From positions 1-5,996 of the forward strand of contig JALVCM010000013.1 of assembly GCA_027010005.1 (NCBI GenBank): a stretch of DNA of 5,996 bases, read 5' to 3'. Each line of letters opens with the position of its first letter. Positions within the stretch are counted from its first letter, which is position 1. The stretch is from Thiohalobacter sp. (GTDB lineage Bacteria; Pseudomonadota; Gammaproteobacteria; DSM-19610). The notes below the pieces were generated by a model, which saw nothing but the letters and a program-made list of their open reading frames with translations, was not told the origin of the DNA and made no database searches. Shown here piece by piece: positions 5,471-5,996 of the stretch. The position numbers and the translations under genes were made by a program.

Positions 5471-5996
5471 TCAGTTTTCAGGTCGGTCGGTGTAGCCAAG
5501 GATACCATCTTCCAGTACCGACTCGATGTCATTGCCGATACGTGCCAGCCCTTTGAGGACAAACTGGAACATGATAGACCGGTTGGTTTCATCCTTGTTG
5601 GGAATAATGTACTCGCGGGCCACCAGCCGGACACCCCAGCAGCAGCTGTCGTATTCGATCCCCGCCATGGTCTCAAGTTCCGAGGATTCGTTCAGGTCAT
5701 AATACCAGCGCCCGAGCACGTGCCACGATGGCGTCAATGGCCACAGGATGGAAGCGTCGATCTGGCTCTGGGACTGGCGCAGGAACCGGTAGGACAGGTT
5801 GGCGACCTTGCGGTACCCCGGGCGGTACTGGAGCCGCAGGTTGCCACGTTCGGTCTGTTCATCATAGGGGTCCCATACCATGTCGGCCTTGCCCACCCAG
5901 GCGCGTGACAGCGCCAGCTCCATTTCACCGGCGACGCTGGAGCGGCTGCGTGTCTTTGGTGCACTGTTGTCGATGGTGACATTGCGGTTGGCGAAG
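5471..5996 (-). CDS. lptD: LPS-assembly protein LptD, C-terminal part (cut by window edge)
   Basis: LptD is the outer-membrane beta barrel that, with the lipoprotein LptE inside it, inserts lipopolysaccharide into the outer leaflet. Only the last 174 residues are in the window; the frame is open to the edge, so the real start lies upstream. The visible part has alternating polar and aromatic strands typical of barrel segments (LRLQYRPGYRKVANLSYRF, WHVLGRWYYDL). It also carries the family hallmark EYDSCCWGVRL with adjacent cysteines encoded at 5644-5639. These correspond to Cys724-Cys725 of E. coli, which pair with N-terminal cysteines and are needed for a working LptD. The C-terminus (ILGYTDRPEN) is in the usual place a few dozen residues after this motif. 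The gene directly precedes surA, whose product folds LptD. Confidence 0.95.
   Translation of the reverse strand, partial: FANRNVTIDNSAPKTRSRSSVAGEMELALSRAWVGKADMVWDPYDEQTERGNLRLQYRPGYRKVANLSYRFLRQSQSQIDASILWPLTPSWHVLGRWYYDLNESSELETMAGIEYDSCCWGVRLVAREYIIPNKDETNRSIMFQFVLKGLARIGNDIESVLEDGILGYTDRPEN

Overview
This window carries most of a classical gammaproteobacterial gene cluster on the minus strand: lptD (3' part), surA, pdxA, rsmA/ksgA, apaG and apaH, in the same order as in Escherichia coli and Pseudomonas. The protein sequences, the gene order and a GC content that looks to be in the mid-fifties (judged by eye) suggest a non-enteric gammaproteobacterium. The sequence alone does not allow a genus call.

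Layout from high to low coordinates, following transcription. Positions 5996-5471 hold the end of LptD, with its adjacent Cys-Cys pair. SurA follows after 7 nt. SurA and pdxA overlap by 4 nt (GTGA). PdxA and rsmA overlap by 1 nt (TGATG). RsmA ends at 2427. About 1.07 kb of foreign layout follows, and then apaG (1356-976) and apaH (972-142) sit 3 nt apart. The last 141 nt hold no convincing gene, only two small hairpins and a possible start of the next gene at the very edge.

The 1357-2426 interval is the unusual part. Two genes there run on the plus strand against the operon: a 71-residue conserved-looking hypothetical protein (1496-1711) and a 141-residue protein with a clear Sec-type signal peptide (1989-2414). 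Between them is a 112-bp non-autonomous element (1711-1822). It has terminal inverted repeats, TTA flanks that look like a 3-bp target duplication, and two REP-like 8-bp hairpins inside. It landed exactly on the stop codon of the first gene and re-formed the same stop. A 9-bp inverted repeat lies in the spacer between apaG and the 71-residue gene.

Functionally, lptD and surA belong together: SurA is the periplasmic chaperone that delivers outer-membrane proteins, LptD among them, to the assembly machinery. PdxA (vitamin B6 synthesis), RsmA (16S rRNA dimethylation), ApaG and ApaH (Ap4A hydrolysis) are housekeeping passengers of the same ancient cluster. The interruption means apaG-apaH probably needs its own promoter here. 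I found no phage, CRISPR, toxin-antitoxin or other defence system, and nothing amounting to a new multi-gene system. The most novel items are the small element and the two uncharacterised plus-strand genes.
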